A DNA stretch of 64,000 bases from Vesta saturnalis (GCA_036346205.1 JARFJB010001495.1:3736001-3800000); one strand, 5' to 3'; shown: positions 24,680-36,273, numbered from the stretch's first letter. A program made the numbers and translations. Notes: a model not told the origin generated them from the sequence alone.

Positions 24680-25400
24680 ATCACATTAATTGCATTCTCT
24701 TTCAGAGGTAGAAGTTGTTCGAGATCTTTTGGTAGGAGAAGCAATAGATGATGTAGTTGAACGTTTCCTAGGTTAATATAATAGTTTAATAATTTCAATA
24801 TATTTCTTACCATTAGTTCCTTGGATTTGGTCATCTGGATTGTAAATACGTCGTGGTGCATCATAATTAAAGGATGATCCATCAGAAAGGCTGATAAGAA
24901 GATTCTGTCCAACAAAGCCTAGTTCAGTATCACCAATAAAAAAATTGCTTCTTCTGGAATAAAGTGTACACGTATGAGATACTCGTCTTCAGGATCTCTC
25001 AATATACCTATGACGTACTATTTCACTAATTTTTCGTACTCTTCAAAAACCGGTTGAGATCTAGCAGCTAAAGCTTGGAATGGTTTCAGGAACAAGAGTT
25101 CGTTATGCTCTTCGTATTCCGGAGTGGTTAGCCGCAAGATGTAAAAATATTTAATTTTCATGTGCAGTAGGTTCAGATCTTACGAATTCTGGTTCAAAGG
25201 TTCAGTTTTGATGAGAGAAGCATCTTTTATAGTAATCCTTTGTTTTAATGATTGTGTTATAGGTTTAAAGTGTGTTTCCATTGCGCGTTCAGTAAGTGCA
25301 ATATATTCTTTTAAGCTTACACACTCTTGCGAGCACACAAAATGTCTTGTACTAAGCGCTTCTTCACTACTGCATGTTTATATTAATATTGAAGTACTTA
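24680..25400 (-). pseudogene. Unrecognised broken coding segment
   Basis: Minus-strand sequence that reads like protein across several frames: STRHFVCSQECVSLKEYIAL and THFKPITQSLKQ upstream, TPEYEEHNELLFLKPFQAL about 25,130-25,075, a stop at 25018-25020, then DPEDEYLIRVHFIPEEA and DGSSFNYDAPRRIYNPDDQ, ending in a basic/serine-rich tail KRSTTSSIASPTKRSRTTS. Composition and continuity suggest a decayed gene. I do not recognise the family. It lies in the spacer between the inverted cuticle-gene arms, next to a LINE fragment, so a mobile-element or viral origin is possible but unproven. Confidence 0.4.
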
Positions 25401-25759
25401 TTAAGCAATTAACAGTCAAATCACTTTCCGAAATGCCCTGCCTTAACGTCACTTTCTTTATGAATCACAACGAATCCGAATTTGGCACGCCAGCAACGGA
25501 AACACAAATCCTTAAATTTATCAAGTGACATTCACATTGACGTGGTCATCATACCCATTGGTGTGATCTTGTTGAAAAATAATAAATAAATTCGCGTTGT
25601 TTCGTATACGTTATTTTGAAATAGATGAAAACGATTGGCACAGATAGAAACAATTATTATTTTTATGTCTACCAAAACAGAATAGATAAACTATTATTTA
25701 GAAAAGTGACCACGAATATAAAAAAAGTGATCTACAGCAATGTAGTGACATTTTGCGTC

Positions 25760-26600
25760 GTATAATTTGCTACACGACGTATCCACAATCCATACGACCA
25801 AATAAATTTAATTATTGTGATATAATACCAAAACTGTATGCAGATGGCACAGTCTTATTAAGTGACAGTGCGGATGAGCTACAAACTGCTCTGAGGAAGT
25901 TTGGTACAGTCTGTGAGAGCATGGACCTAAAGGTAAACATGAACAAAACTAAGATTGTAGTGTTCAATCGGGAAGGCGGAAAGGAGAGTAGAGTATTCAC
26001 TCTGCAAGATAAAATTGTGGAACAAGTGGACGAGTTGGTATATTTGGGTAGAACGTTTACTGCAGATGGTACAATGGATGGCGAGATTGGACGGAGGCTC
26101 AATGCTGCAAGGAAAGCATGATCCTAGCTGCGAAACGAGCAATCTATAATAGCGTGTTTGCTCCGTCAGTCCTGCGTGAAAGTAAGACATGGGTATGTCA
26201 AAAAAAGCACGAAAGAAAAATAAATACCCTAGGTATGAGATTCCTGAGAAGCGCATGTGGTAAATCGAGAAGGGATAAGATAAAGAATGAGTGTATAACG
26301 ACGGAGTGTGGCGAGGAAAAGACGATGATGAATAGATATAAAAGTAGTACATTACGTTGGTTTGGTGACATTGAGAGAATGAACAACGGAAGATTAACGA
26401 AGAAAATATATGTGGATGAAGTTAGAGATAAGGCCAGGCCTGTGGACCGCGTAAAACTTGGCTGAATGTAGTAGAATGTGTGATAAAAGAAAGAAAGATA
26501 AGGAGTTTTAAAAATAAAAGGGCATGTCAGAGACAATGTGTGAATCTTGCGGAAGCTAGGGAGGTATCAGAGATAAGAAAGCATGGAGAAAGACTGTGAA
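25760..26600 (+). pseudogene. LINE reverse transcriptase C-terminal fragment
   Basis: The first frame (to 26121) begins KLYADGTVLLSDSADELQTA, the RT catalytic box in which YADD has become YADG. It continues VNMNKTKIVVFN and VDELVYLGRTFTADG, the usual RT thumb-side motifs. The second frame (26118-26463) continues with SKTWVCQKKHERKINTLGMR and ALRWFG-like text (STLRWFGDIERM), typical of the C-terminus of this LINE type. One frameshift near 26,118, no N-terminal half and no 3' tail recognised. Probably the same type as the endonuclease remnant at 1-645. Confidence 0.75.
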
Positions 26601-27381
26601 TGAAAAATAAATAAGAGTTAGGGATTGTTTTGTCTACCCTGCAAGGGAATGGCGTGAAGGTTATGTATGTTATGTTCTAGTGTTTGCGTTTTTTTTTAAA
26701 TTTTGTAAATTCGTACTTGATAGGCTAATAGAAGTACGTAAGTAAAAATGGCACTACTTTTAATGTGTTGAATGTTTGAAAAGGTTTTAAGTGTTATAAA
26801 CGTATTGGTTTTTCAATAAATCTTTACAGATTTTCACATGGAAAATACGCTTAGGTACGTATATTAATTTCATTTTCTTAAAAACTGCAGTTTGTGAGCT
26901 TTAATGCTTAACAGAGGGAAATTTATTATTGCTCGAATTAGTGTCTTAATAATACAATGATCGTTTTGTTAGTTGGAAAGAAAATCAATAACTTGATTAT
27001 CATGCTTCCCTTGATGACGCTCAGCCCCATTTTTTAAGATTTTCGATCAAAATTACCAAATAGCTTTTAAATGTGGACCGCATTCCAGTTTTGTTTACAA
27101 AATCTAATAATGTGCAGTTTTTCGCAACCTAAATCTCAAGACTAAACTTTAATAGTGTGAGTGTGTATACGTGATTGTCAATGCCGTCAACTTGTTTATC
27201 CAGAATTACAAGTTTAACTCATACTATTCAAAAACTAGAATGTAGCTCTAGTATTTTAACAATCCTTAAAATTCTAAGACACATAAATACAAATAAATGT
27301 ACAAAGTAGTATAAAAATTATATTGAATTAATAATAAATTATTTGCATAGTGACGAAAATAATATATCAATATAAACAGAT

Positions 27382-28114
27382 TTACCATTTAGAGTATCCC
27401 AATCCATAACCATAACCTAATCCATACCCTAAACCATAACCATAGCCTAATCCATATCCTAAGCCATGACCATATCCTAAGCCATGACCATATCCTAAGC
27501 CATGACCATATAAGCCATGACCATATCCTAAGGCATGACCATATCCATAATCGTGTCCAATAGAGATGGCGGGAGCAGCTGAAACAACTGTTTTTGCAAC
27601 TACGGGAGCAGCAACGGCAGCTTTAACAACTGGTGCGGCAACTACTGCTGGAGCTGAGTAACTGATTCCATGTGCAAGACTATTCCCTAAACTGTATCCC
27701 AAACCATGTCCGTAAGTCACAGCTGGTGCAGCAATTGCAGCATGTCCTACACTAACAGCTGGTGCAGCAATTGTAGCATGTCCTACACTAACAGCTGGTG
27801 CAGCAATTGTAGCATGTCCTACACTAACAGCTGGGGCGGCAACAGCAGCTACGCCATGTCCAAGACCATATCCAAGTCCGTAATCATATCCAACTCCGTG
27901 ACCATATCCCAGACCAAGAACTCCACGTTTTTCGTTTTTCTTTTCTTCCCCTGCGTAAGCAACTGCTGCAAGGGCGAGAACACACACCTAAAAGTAATTT
28001 TAGTTTATTATTACATATACTTTGCTTCAATGTAAATATAATAATCCTTGCTTTAATATGTAAGGGCTGTTAATGATTTGAGAAATTAAATTTTGTACTT
28101 ACCAAAAATTTCAT
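27382..28114 (-). CDS. Glycine-rich cuticle-type secreted protein 4 (two exons)
   Basis: On the minus strand exon 1 is 28114-28103 (MKFL, donor GTAAGT) and exon 2 is 27987-27382 after a 115-bp phase-0 intron. The 205-residue product has signal peptide VCVLALAAVAYA, GEEKKNEKR, three VSVGHATIAAPA-type units, the AAPVVKAAVAAPVV block and a shorter GYGHGL tract than gene 3, ending GYSKW. The differences from gene 3 are mainly repeat copy number, consistent with a recent inverted duplication. The same extracellular structural role is inferred. The frames on the plus strand over it are shadows. Confidence 0.82.
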
Positions 28115-28183
28115 TTTGTTTCACGTAGTACTTTACTATAACGTAAACAGAAATAGTATGATAAGCTACATCCCAAAGCTGAC

Positions 28184-28191
28184 TTTATATA
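28184..28191 (-). promoter_or_regulatory. TATA box of cuticle-type gene 4
   Basis: Complement of TATATAAA, about 70 bp upstream of the minus-strand ATG, in the shared promoter block. Confidence 0.8.
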
Positions 28192-28668
28192 GTGGAAATG
28201 TTCGTACATCAACTTTTTTAAATACGTGTAAACGAAAACTGGGTCACTCACATTCCAAATAAATTAGAGACGCACGTGAAGGTGAAGGTAGCACATGTCA
28301 GTCTATATCAATATTTCACGACTAAGATACCTTAGTTTGTGTTATATATTGCAAATGTTAAGGATAGAAGCATATGAATGGGGAACGAAGAGTCTTCATT
28401 GAACCTCAAAACCTATGAAAAGATAACTAATATAGCATGCGGGAAAATTAACTATTTTTTAACAATACAACGGAAGAACCGGACAAATACGTGATGAAAT
28501 ATGACCGGATTGTGTAGAAAATGTCAGCAAAATAATGCATTTCTTTTTTATTACGAGAGATCGTCGGCAGAAAGAGGTAATTTGGTAAGAATTGAATAAA
28601 TATAAATAATACTGGAGAAAAAGCAAAAAAAAAGGGTAACGATAATCATTGATGGAAAGTAGTTAACA

Positions 28669-28917
28669 TTAATAAAAAGTCAGAACTGAAAGTGTATGGC
28701 ACCAGTTTCCAGGGACAATCATTGTTTTGTTGTCTACCAAAACAGATGTAATCTCTAATTTCAATTTGTAATGATATGCTACATTAGTTAAAATCAGTGT
28801 TGAATTCCTGCGGTAATTATTAATGGGTATGACCCCACTACTATCAGTATATTCAAAATACCTAATTTCTGTCGTTCTAGGTACTGGTATTTGCGGTAGT
28901 TCCACCGCGTAAACCAT
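28669..28917 (-). pseudogene. Unrecognised short coding remnant
   Basis: An 82-residue minus-strand frame whose main part reads AVELPQIPVPRTTEIRYFEY and NNYRRNSTLILTNVAYHYK. Its amino-acid usage is protein-like rather than repeat-driven, unlike most short frames nearby. It abuts the outer edge of the right inverted-duplication arm. No family was recognised; it may be an exon fragment of a mobile element or virus-like gene. Low confidence. Confidence 0.3.
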
Positions 28918-29419
28918 TTGGATGTTCTAGCAAGGCAATCATACCATTTGTTTTTCTACAGCCGGCGACGACTATACCTCGTTTACAACCCCCTATTAGT
29001 AGACCATTATGTTTAGATAATTGAATCTTACCCAAACTAATGCCATAATATTTATAGCTAAATCTTGCGTAATGAAACGGATGTCACCTTATTATATATA
29101 CTTTATGTTATTACGGCGCATGTGGTGGATGGTTAGCCTTCACTACGAAGATAATGACGTATTTAATTAGTTAGCGCTATAGTGCAGTTTTACAAATTTT
29201 TGGCTTTTATCACATTTGGAATTTCGATGGCTTTTGAAATTGTTAGGTTTTGAATAAATAATTTGTTAAAATAAGGTTGACAATGTCAAACTTGTTAGCA
29301 GATTGTCACGAATGTCATCATGGCAAAAAATGTTCGAATCAAATATCTCTCGGACATTGATAAATAACTCATAATTTTATCATAACTTCTTGAGGCACGT
29401 CAGTTTTTAGGTCACAGTA
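28918..29419. other. Intergenic sequence
   Basis: Nothing recognisable on either strand. Confidence 0.4.
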
Positions 29420-30510
29420 CGATGCCGCATTCTCTAATAGCACATGTTACATCTCACCAAGGGCCAAAATGACATTGTGGAGCTCATTTAGGGTAATCAC
29501 CCTCACAGAAAAAAATGAATGCACCATTCTCATTTACCGTTTTACGTTTTTCTTTCTAAGCCAATTTAATATTTGCATACACTACATGTACGCTAAGCGC
29601 CGTGAACTTAGAATGCTGTTCTGAGATCTATTTAGGGTAAAATACACTTTACAGAGGAAACAATGTTTGTTCCCTTCTGACCTACCATTTCACATTTACC
29701 TTTCTAATGTAACTTTCTATTAGCATATATTAGATGTTCATCTAGCGCCTTTAACCGAGAATGTCTCTTTCGGGTTCATTTAGGCTAAAACACCCATTAC
29801 AGAAAAATACGATTGCATTTCTCTGACCTACCATTTTACATTTTCCTTTGTAACGTAATTCTGTATAACATATACTATATGTATACCAAGCGCCGCTAAC
29901 ATAGGATGTCGATCTAAGATTCATTTAGAGTAAACCACACTTTTCAGAAAAATACTATTTAACCTCTTCTGACCTACCGTTCCATTTAGGGTAAAACAGT
30001 CTTTACGGGAAAAAAATTACTGAGCCTTTCTGACTTTTTACATCATCCTTTAATTCTCTGATCACAAGTAGTACATGTGCACCAAGTAACTTCAACTTAG
30101 AATACCTTTCTGGGATTCACTTAGGATAAAACACCCTTAACAAATAAAATGGCTACCTCTGACATATTTTCTTTTCTAAGGTAATCCTTTAGTAGCATAT
30201 AATGCATGTATATCAAGCGCCGTTAACTTAAACTGCTTGTCTGGGGTTAATTTAGGGCACCCTTTACAGAAACAAAATGCTTGTACTCATCTGACCTATC
30301 GTTACACATTCAGATTTTTATCAGCATGCACAATAGACGCCGTCAATTTAGAATGCATTTCTGGGGTTCACTTATGGTAAAACACAATTTACAGAAAAAA
30401 ACTATTGCACTCTACTAACCTACCGTTTCACATTTCTAGTGTAATTGTCTAATAGCTTATACCACAAGTTTATCAAGCGCCGTCAACTTAGTATATCTTT
30501 TAGAGTTTAG
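29420..30510. repeat. Degenerate satellite, about 120-150-bp units
   Basis: About eight diverged units, each containing in order AAGCGCCGT, (A/T)ACTTAGAATG, a CATTTAGGGTAAAACAC block, TTTACAGAAA, TCTGACCTACCGTTT and TAGCATATA. The AAGCGCCGT-like word occurs near 29595, 29743, 29888, 30081, 30215, 30335 and 30475, so spacing is irregular. The same family in opposite orientation lies at 32.2-32.9 kb. Confidence 0.75.
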
Positions 30511-30524
30511 TCTCCTTTACATAC

Positions 30525-31436
30525 ACGCACAAAGCACAAAGCACAAATCACAAATCACAAAGCACAAAGCACAAAGCACAAAGCACAAAGCACAAAGCAC
30601 AAAGCACAAAGCACAAAGCACAAAGCACAAAGCACAAAGCACAAAGCACAAAGCACAAAGCACAAAGCACAAAGCACAAAGCACAAAGCACAAAGCACAA
30701 AGCACAAAGCACAAAGCACAAAGCACAAAGCACAAAGCACAAAGCACAAAGCACAAAGCACAAAGCACAAAGCACAAAGCACAAAGCACAAAGCACAAAG
30801 CACAAAGCACAAAGCACAAAGCACAAAGCACAAAGCACAAAGCACAAAGCACAAAGCACAAAGCATAACGCACAAAGCACAAAGCACAAAGCACAAAGCA
30901 CAAAGCACAAAGCACAAAGCACAAAGCACAACGCACAACGCACAAAGCTCAAAGCACAAAGTACAAAGCACAAAGCACAAAGCACAAAGCACAAAGTACA
31001 AAGCACAAAGCACAAAGCACAAAGCACAAAGCACAAAGCACAAAGCACAAAGCACAAAGCACAAAGCACAAATCACAAAGCACAAAGCGCAAAGCGCAAA
31101 GCACAAAGCACAACGCACAAAGCACAAAGCATAACGCACAAAGCACAAAGTACAAAGCACAAAGCACAAAGAACAACGCGCAAAGCGCAAAGCGCAAATC
31201 GCAAAGCGCAAAGCACAAAGCACAAAGCACAAAGCACAAAGCACAAAGCACAAAGCACAAAGCACAAAGCACAAAGCACAAAGCACAAAGCACAAAGCAC
31301 AAAGTACAAAACACAAAGCACAAAGCACAAAGCACAAAGCACAAAACACAAAGCACGAGCCACAATGCACAAATCACAAAGCTCAAAGCACAAAGCACAA
31401 CGCACAAAGCACAAAATACAAAGCACAAAACACGCG
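30525..31436. repeat. Heptanucleotide (AAAGCAC)n array, about 0.9 kb
   Basis: About 130 head-to-tail copies of AAAGCAC. The first half is almost uniform. Variants AAAGCGC, AACGCAC, AAAGTAC and AAATCAC are concentrated after about 30,860. On the minus strand the unit GTGCTTT contains no stop in any frame and 7 is not divisible by 3, so every frame reads an endless CALCFVL heptapeptide. The long minus-strand frames are therefore artefacts. Confidence 0.95.
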
Positions 31437-31439
31437 TGA

Positions 31440-32215
31440 CCCACTGAAAAGTGGGTCTAAAACTAACAATAATGTTAAAATAAGTATTGTATCATTTTTA
31501 TGTAAATTTAATTTACTTTTTGATTTTGATATAATAAATACCGACATCATTGCAATCAAAATTTTAAAGAAAAAGCGTGAAAACCTTATTTTTGTATCCT
31601 TAACGCTCCCCAGCGACGGTGATAGACGTTCAAAATTATTGTTGGTCCTTAATTCGATTAACAACTATCTCTTTAATATGAAACCAACAATTTATGCAGT
31701 TCGGCCCAGCAAAACCAAACCTCGTCAATTAAAAGTTTATAGAATATTAATTTCCCTATAACTTTAAAACGAGCAAAGACATCACCTTGCGATTTTTACG
31801 GTTGTCTTGCAAATTTAATCTACTTTTCGAATACAATGTCAAAAATATACCGTGCGATTTATATTTTCGGGGTAAAATAAAAAACTGATATTATAACTAA
31901 TTGTGCCCTCTAGCACTTTTATTAGGAACTATTGTGTAACGATGGGGCCGGCAATTTAAAATACCTACATATGTCTTCCAAATAAGCTTTATTTTACTAA
32001 AATTGAATAAGTAGTTTAGAATTTACAGCGATTTCAATAATTACACTTTCAATAGCTTCCCCCACTGTTATTATGGTCATTACGCCAATGAACCTTAAAT
32101 CAAAATTATGTAGAATTGACTAGGCTTTCTAACGATGTAAGCAAAGGTATGTCTTTGTATAGGAGTTTTAGGAGAAATTTAGAATTGTATTATTTAATTT
32201 TTAATTGCGCCCCTA
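31440..32215. other. AT-rich sequence between the two satellite blocks
   Basis: No genes or repeats recognised. Confidence 0.4.
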
Positions 32216-32890
32216 GGGGTGAAATACGGAACTTCAAAATCATTTTTTCCAGCATTTTCTCATCGCTACACTCATAATAAAAATTTTTTCCCGGAAAGTC
32301 AAAAGGGGGCGATATATTTTTTACGTAAAGGGTGTTTTACCCCAAATCAACCCTTGAAAGGCATTCCAAGTAGACGGCTGTTGGTAGACATGTGGTGTAT
32401 GTTGTTAGGGGATTGCTCTAAATGTGAAACGGTAGGTCAGAAAGTTGCAGTAATGTTTTTTCTGTAAAGTGTGTTTTGCCGTAAATGAACCCCAGAGTGT
32501 CGTTTGAAATTGACCACGATTAGTGCACATATAATACACCTTATTAGGGACAAAATAAAATGTGAACTTGTAGATGAGGTGGATTTTTTTCCCGGAAAGT
32601 CGAAAGGGGGGCGATATATTTTTTATGTAAAGGGTGTTTTACTCCAAATCAACCCTTGAAAGGCATTCCAAGTAGACGGATGTTGGTAGACATGTGGTAT
32701 ATGTTGTTAGGGGATTGCTCTAAATGTGAAACGGTAGGTCAGAAAGTTGCAGTAATGTTTTTTCTGTAAAGTGTGTTTTGCCGTAAATGAACCCTAGAGC
32801 GTCGTTTGAAATTGACCGCGATTAGTGCACATATAATACACCTTATTGGGGACAAAAGAAAATGTGAACTTGTAGATGAGGTGGATTCCT
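32216..32890. repeat. Two 301-bp tandem copies of the inverted satellite
   Basis: CCCGGAAAGTC at 32290 recurs at 32591 and the following 300 bp are nearly identical, including GGTAGACATGTGGT, GAAACGGTAGGTCAGAAAG and TTTCTGTAAAGTGTGTTTTG. Blocks such as AAACGGTAGGTCAGA and CTGTAAAGTGT are the reverse complement of the satellite at 29.4-30.5 kb. Confidence 0.85.
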
Positions 32891-33472
32891 CAATTTGTTC
32901 ATATAATAAAAAGGGTTTTCACACTAAATGGACTCTAGCGTAAATTTAATAGGTAATACAAAATTATTTTAAAAGGTATGATGTGTACCTAAGTGTATTG
33001 TTTTGACTTGAAAAAGAACTATTCTATCCTCCAGGCTATATTTTTCTCACTTCATACAAAATTAAACTTGATGAAGGTCAAACGTAGGCGCATCTGGCAG
33101 TGATCACAAAGTGTTTTTTTTTATTTTTGAGTAACTGTTCAATAATATGGAAATGTAAACTTTCGCCATTATCACACATATTAAAATACGAGTACTTACC
33201 TTTTTTGGTTTTTTTATCTATTAAAATTGTTTAAGATGTTGAAACGAATTTATGAAATTTTAAAAAGTGAAAACGCAAACATAACCGTGCTATTAATACA
33301 ACAGTTTGATAAGCGTATAAAGTCAACTATGGAATGCAATGTTAGTAAAGAATAACTAGACCATTAAAAAAATTAAACGTTGTTAAACAGTCTTGAAGAT
33401 GACAAATCATAACACACTCTAACGGTCGAAGGCTAACACGTGAAAAATGTCATACCCAAGAAACAAATTTAA

Positions 33473-35086
33473 CCCTTGGGTAGTCGCGCGGTCTACAATC
33501 GTAGACCATTTTTGTTTTATTATGGCCTCATAGTTTTCATATTTTGAATGATGATGATGTATCACGAGAATAGTCTAAACTGTTTTCAATAATACGCACC
33601 AGTATTGGAATCAAAATATTCGTCTGTTTTGTAAATAAAAAAAAAACATTACTACGTGCTATTGTCATTATTTATTTGGCAATCAATGATAATTATGCTA
33701 AATAACAATTTTTATACTACTTTGGAAATAAAATAGGTATTCTGCAAATAAAACATGAAGAAAATTAACTGAAAACGTCAAAAAATCCTAGAAAAAGTGA
33801 ACGATTTGTAGACCCCTGAAAAGCGCACATTTCTATTCACTCAAATAGTGTGTGCGTGTATCTCTCATGTGGTCCTTGCAAGAAAACTTTCGGCATGTCA
33901 CTCAAGACCTTCTAGAAGACTTTTTGTTTCGTGGGCATATCTGACAACGTCCGATATAATTAAGTGATGGATAAGGAGGGGGGGGGGAGTGGAACGTTTG
34001 CAGTGCCCAGTAGGAATTGATCTCGCTGCTTCATTTCTTTTGGAAATTGAAGATTATTTGATCGAACTTCAATTTGCGGTCGGATTAGTTCCCATGCGCA
34101 CTTCTCCAGAAAGTTATTGCGTTTCACTTTTTCTTGCGGATGGTTTGCTTTATACGCGCAAAGAGCGTTTATGCCGGAAAGGTTCAGTAAGTTGTAAAAC
34201 ACCATCATTGGCCACCGGCTCGTATTTCTTGCGGTATTGTAGTTATGACACAACTGGTTTACCAACTCCGATTTTAGTGTGGTTGTAGTCAGTTACCATA
34301 ACTGGCTTCCTATCATCTCCTGTATCCTCATCAATTGCATAGACAACATCAGTACTACTGACCTATTCTGCTTTGGGCAATACGACACCAGAGTGCAATG
34401 GGCTTGGAAACCCAAAAGCAATGACTTTTCTTCTCTATCCTTCTTGGGCAGAAAACCTTGAGGAATCTCTCGTCTGTTCTTCCGTACGGTACCCAGATAT
34501 GTGAGTTTTTTCTTCAGCAAATGATTTACAAGTGATAAACTAGTGAGTCAGTTGTCCACAGTAATATTACGACTTGTACCTGCAACTGGTTATACCAATC
34601 TCAGAGTGATGTGTTCTCCAGTATTGCTAAATTTGTATGGATCTTCGGGTTGAGTTCCCACATAAACCTCCAAATTAAAAGTATAGAAGGTTTTTGCGTC
34701 TATCAGTGCGAATGTCTTCACGCCATACTTGGCTGGCTTGCTTGGGATATACTGTTTGAAAGAACAGCTCCCTCTTAAAGCCAATAGCTGCTCATCATGA
34801 AAAAATACTAACACAAGCAGGTCAAAATAAAGAATATACAAATCTGCAACGGAGAAATAAAATGTGACGCCGTTAGTCGCGCGGTCTACATATGTAGCCT
34901 ACACAAGTTTCACTACGAATATAATTTACAACCGCACCGACCAACTGCATCCAATGCACTGATTAGACAGAGGGATTCAATGCCAATAGCTGCCGAGAGG
35001 CGCAGGCGGTTTAAAACAAAAATTTAAGAGTTAAACTTGTTTAAAAAGAGACGGTCTACGATCGTAAACCGCGCGACTAACCTAAT
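33473..35086. mobile_element. PiggyBac-like element with TTAA duplications
   Basis: Flanked by TTAA at 33469-33472 and 35087-35090. The ends share TAGTCGCGCGGTCTAC on the left and, reversed, TAGTCGCGCGGTTTAC on the right, each followed by a short palindrome around GTAGACC. A third copy of TTAGTCGCGCGGTCTACA lies inside at about 34,873-34,890. At 1614 bp it is shorter than usual autonomous piggyBac elements (about 2.4 kb), and its transposase is broken. The undisturbed TTAA in the second Penelope copy at 44424-44427 confirms the insertion point. Confidence 0.88.
33960..34841 (-). pseudogene. PiggyBac-type transposase, fragmentary
   Basis: Three consecutive minus-strand segments in different frames. 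34841-34590 has FHDEQLLALRGSCSFKQYIP and SKPAKYGVKTFALIDAKTFY, the catalytic-core region of PGBD4-like transposases. 34520-34293 has KKKLTYLGTVRKNRREIP and FQAHCTLVSYCPKQNRSVV. 34265-33960 has HNYNTARNTSRWPMMVFYNL, the C-terminal core. The N-terminal domain and the C-terminal cysteine-rich domain are missing. It is a DDE enzyme for TTAA cut-and-paste transposition, but dead here. Confidence 0.85.
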
Positions 35087-35245
35087 TTAATCAAGTTAGT
35101 AAATTTAAAGTTGTGGAAAACTTAAATTTGAAATTGATAAAAGCATTCACAAATATAAACATGACATCAATTAAAATAATCCAGTTACTAGGAAAAAACA
35201 CAGCAAAAAAACTAGACATACCAAAAGCTAAAATTGAAATTAAAA

Positions 35246-36273
35246 CTAAGACGTACCATTATACCTTTTTTGAATTATAAGATGCCAAAACCTATTTAAG
35301 CGGAGATTTTCTTCTTGTCTATTAAAATTATTAGGGTGTTTATACATCTCAATTGCTTCACGTTTTAAACGAACATAATAATGAGTTTGTCTTGATAATA
35401 TTTCTATATTATCAAATTGAATATCATGATTTAAATTATTCAAGGCATGGTCAGCTACCGCAGGCTTCTCTGGTTGACCTAATCTACAAATTCTCATATG
35501 TTCTTTGCGTCTTATGTCAAAGCGTTTTCTTGTTCCAAGATATACTTTTCCACATGAACAAGATAACTTGTACATTTCGGAAGATGATAATGGGTTTAAA
35601 ACATCTTTAGGTGATCATAAAGGTTCTTTAATTTTTCTTGTAGGTTTAAAACAGTCCTAATGTCATAGTTAATTACGATTTTTTCAATTCCATCTGTAAC
35701 GTTAGTTATAAAAGGAAGAAAATCAGTACCAACATTCAGAAATGGTTTTTCTTTAAGGTTATGTTTGAAAGGTGTAATAACATCATTCATATCAGTAAGT
35801 GAATATCCATTAGCTTGTAAGGATTTTGTTAAATGTTTATATTCACCTTTCAAAAATTCAGAATCAAATATTGGTTTTGCTCGATCTACTCAAGATTTAA
35901 TTACACAAATTTTTTGACCTGGATGGTGGTTGGCTAATTTATGAAGGTATCTATCAGTGTGTGTCGGCTTTCTGTGGACCTTAAAAAATAGTAAATTATT
36001 ATTTTTAGATATTAATATGCCAGGAAAGGGTACACTCGCATTAGTTTCTTTTTCCATGGTAAACTACTCATGTAGTGCTGCTTCTCTATGTCTCCAAATA
36101 ACTAATGTATCATCTACATATCTACACCAAACTGAACGTTTTTTAGGTGTATTTTGTAACGGTAATATTTCAAATTTTTCCATGTAAAAATTAGCTATCA
36201 CAGGACTAAGGAGACTACCCATTGCTCCACCATAAATCTGTTCATAGAATTTACTATTCCACTGAAACATCAC
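35246..36273 (-). pseudogene. Penelope-like reverse transcriptase and GIY-YIG endonuclease remnant
   Basis: 36273-36064 has FYEQIYGGAMGSLLSPVIAN and WCRYVDDTLVIW, the RT palm with the YVDD active site of Penelope-like elements. After a broken middle, 35853-35596 covers linker sequence. 35575-35246 has MYKLSCSCGKVYLGTRKRF, RRKEHM and YVRLKREAIEMYKHPNNFNR, a GIY-YIG-type endonuclease with the K.Y.G.T.R core and C-terminal Glu/Asn region. Frame changes separate the parts and the 5' third is lost. Confidence 0.85.

Larger units (their letters stand above)
26675..28710 (-). repeat. Right arm of about 2-kb inverted duplication
   Basis: Reverse complement of about 22,320-24,360 with scattered substitutions and a roughly 45-bp insertion near the outer edge (about 28,655-28,700). 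It carries cuticle-type gene 4, so the two genes point toward each other. Confidence 0.85.

Noticed and set aside
30525..31436. Possible CRISPR array because of regular short repeats
   Set aside because: Units are contiguous heptamers with no unique spacers, and the DNA is eukaryotic.
30517..31444. Minus-strand frames of CALCFVL heptapeptides
   Set aside because: Produced by the (GTGCTTT)n array in every frame; not evidence of a protein.
33960..34288. Plus-strand frames at 33989-34461
   Set aside because: Antisense shadows of the piggyBac-like transposase.
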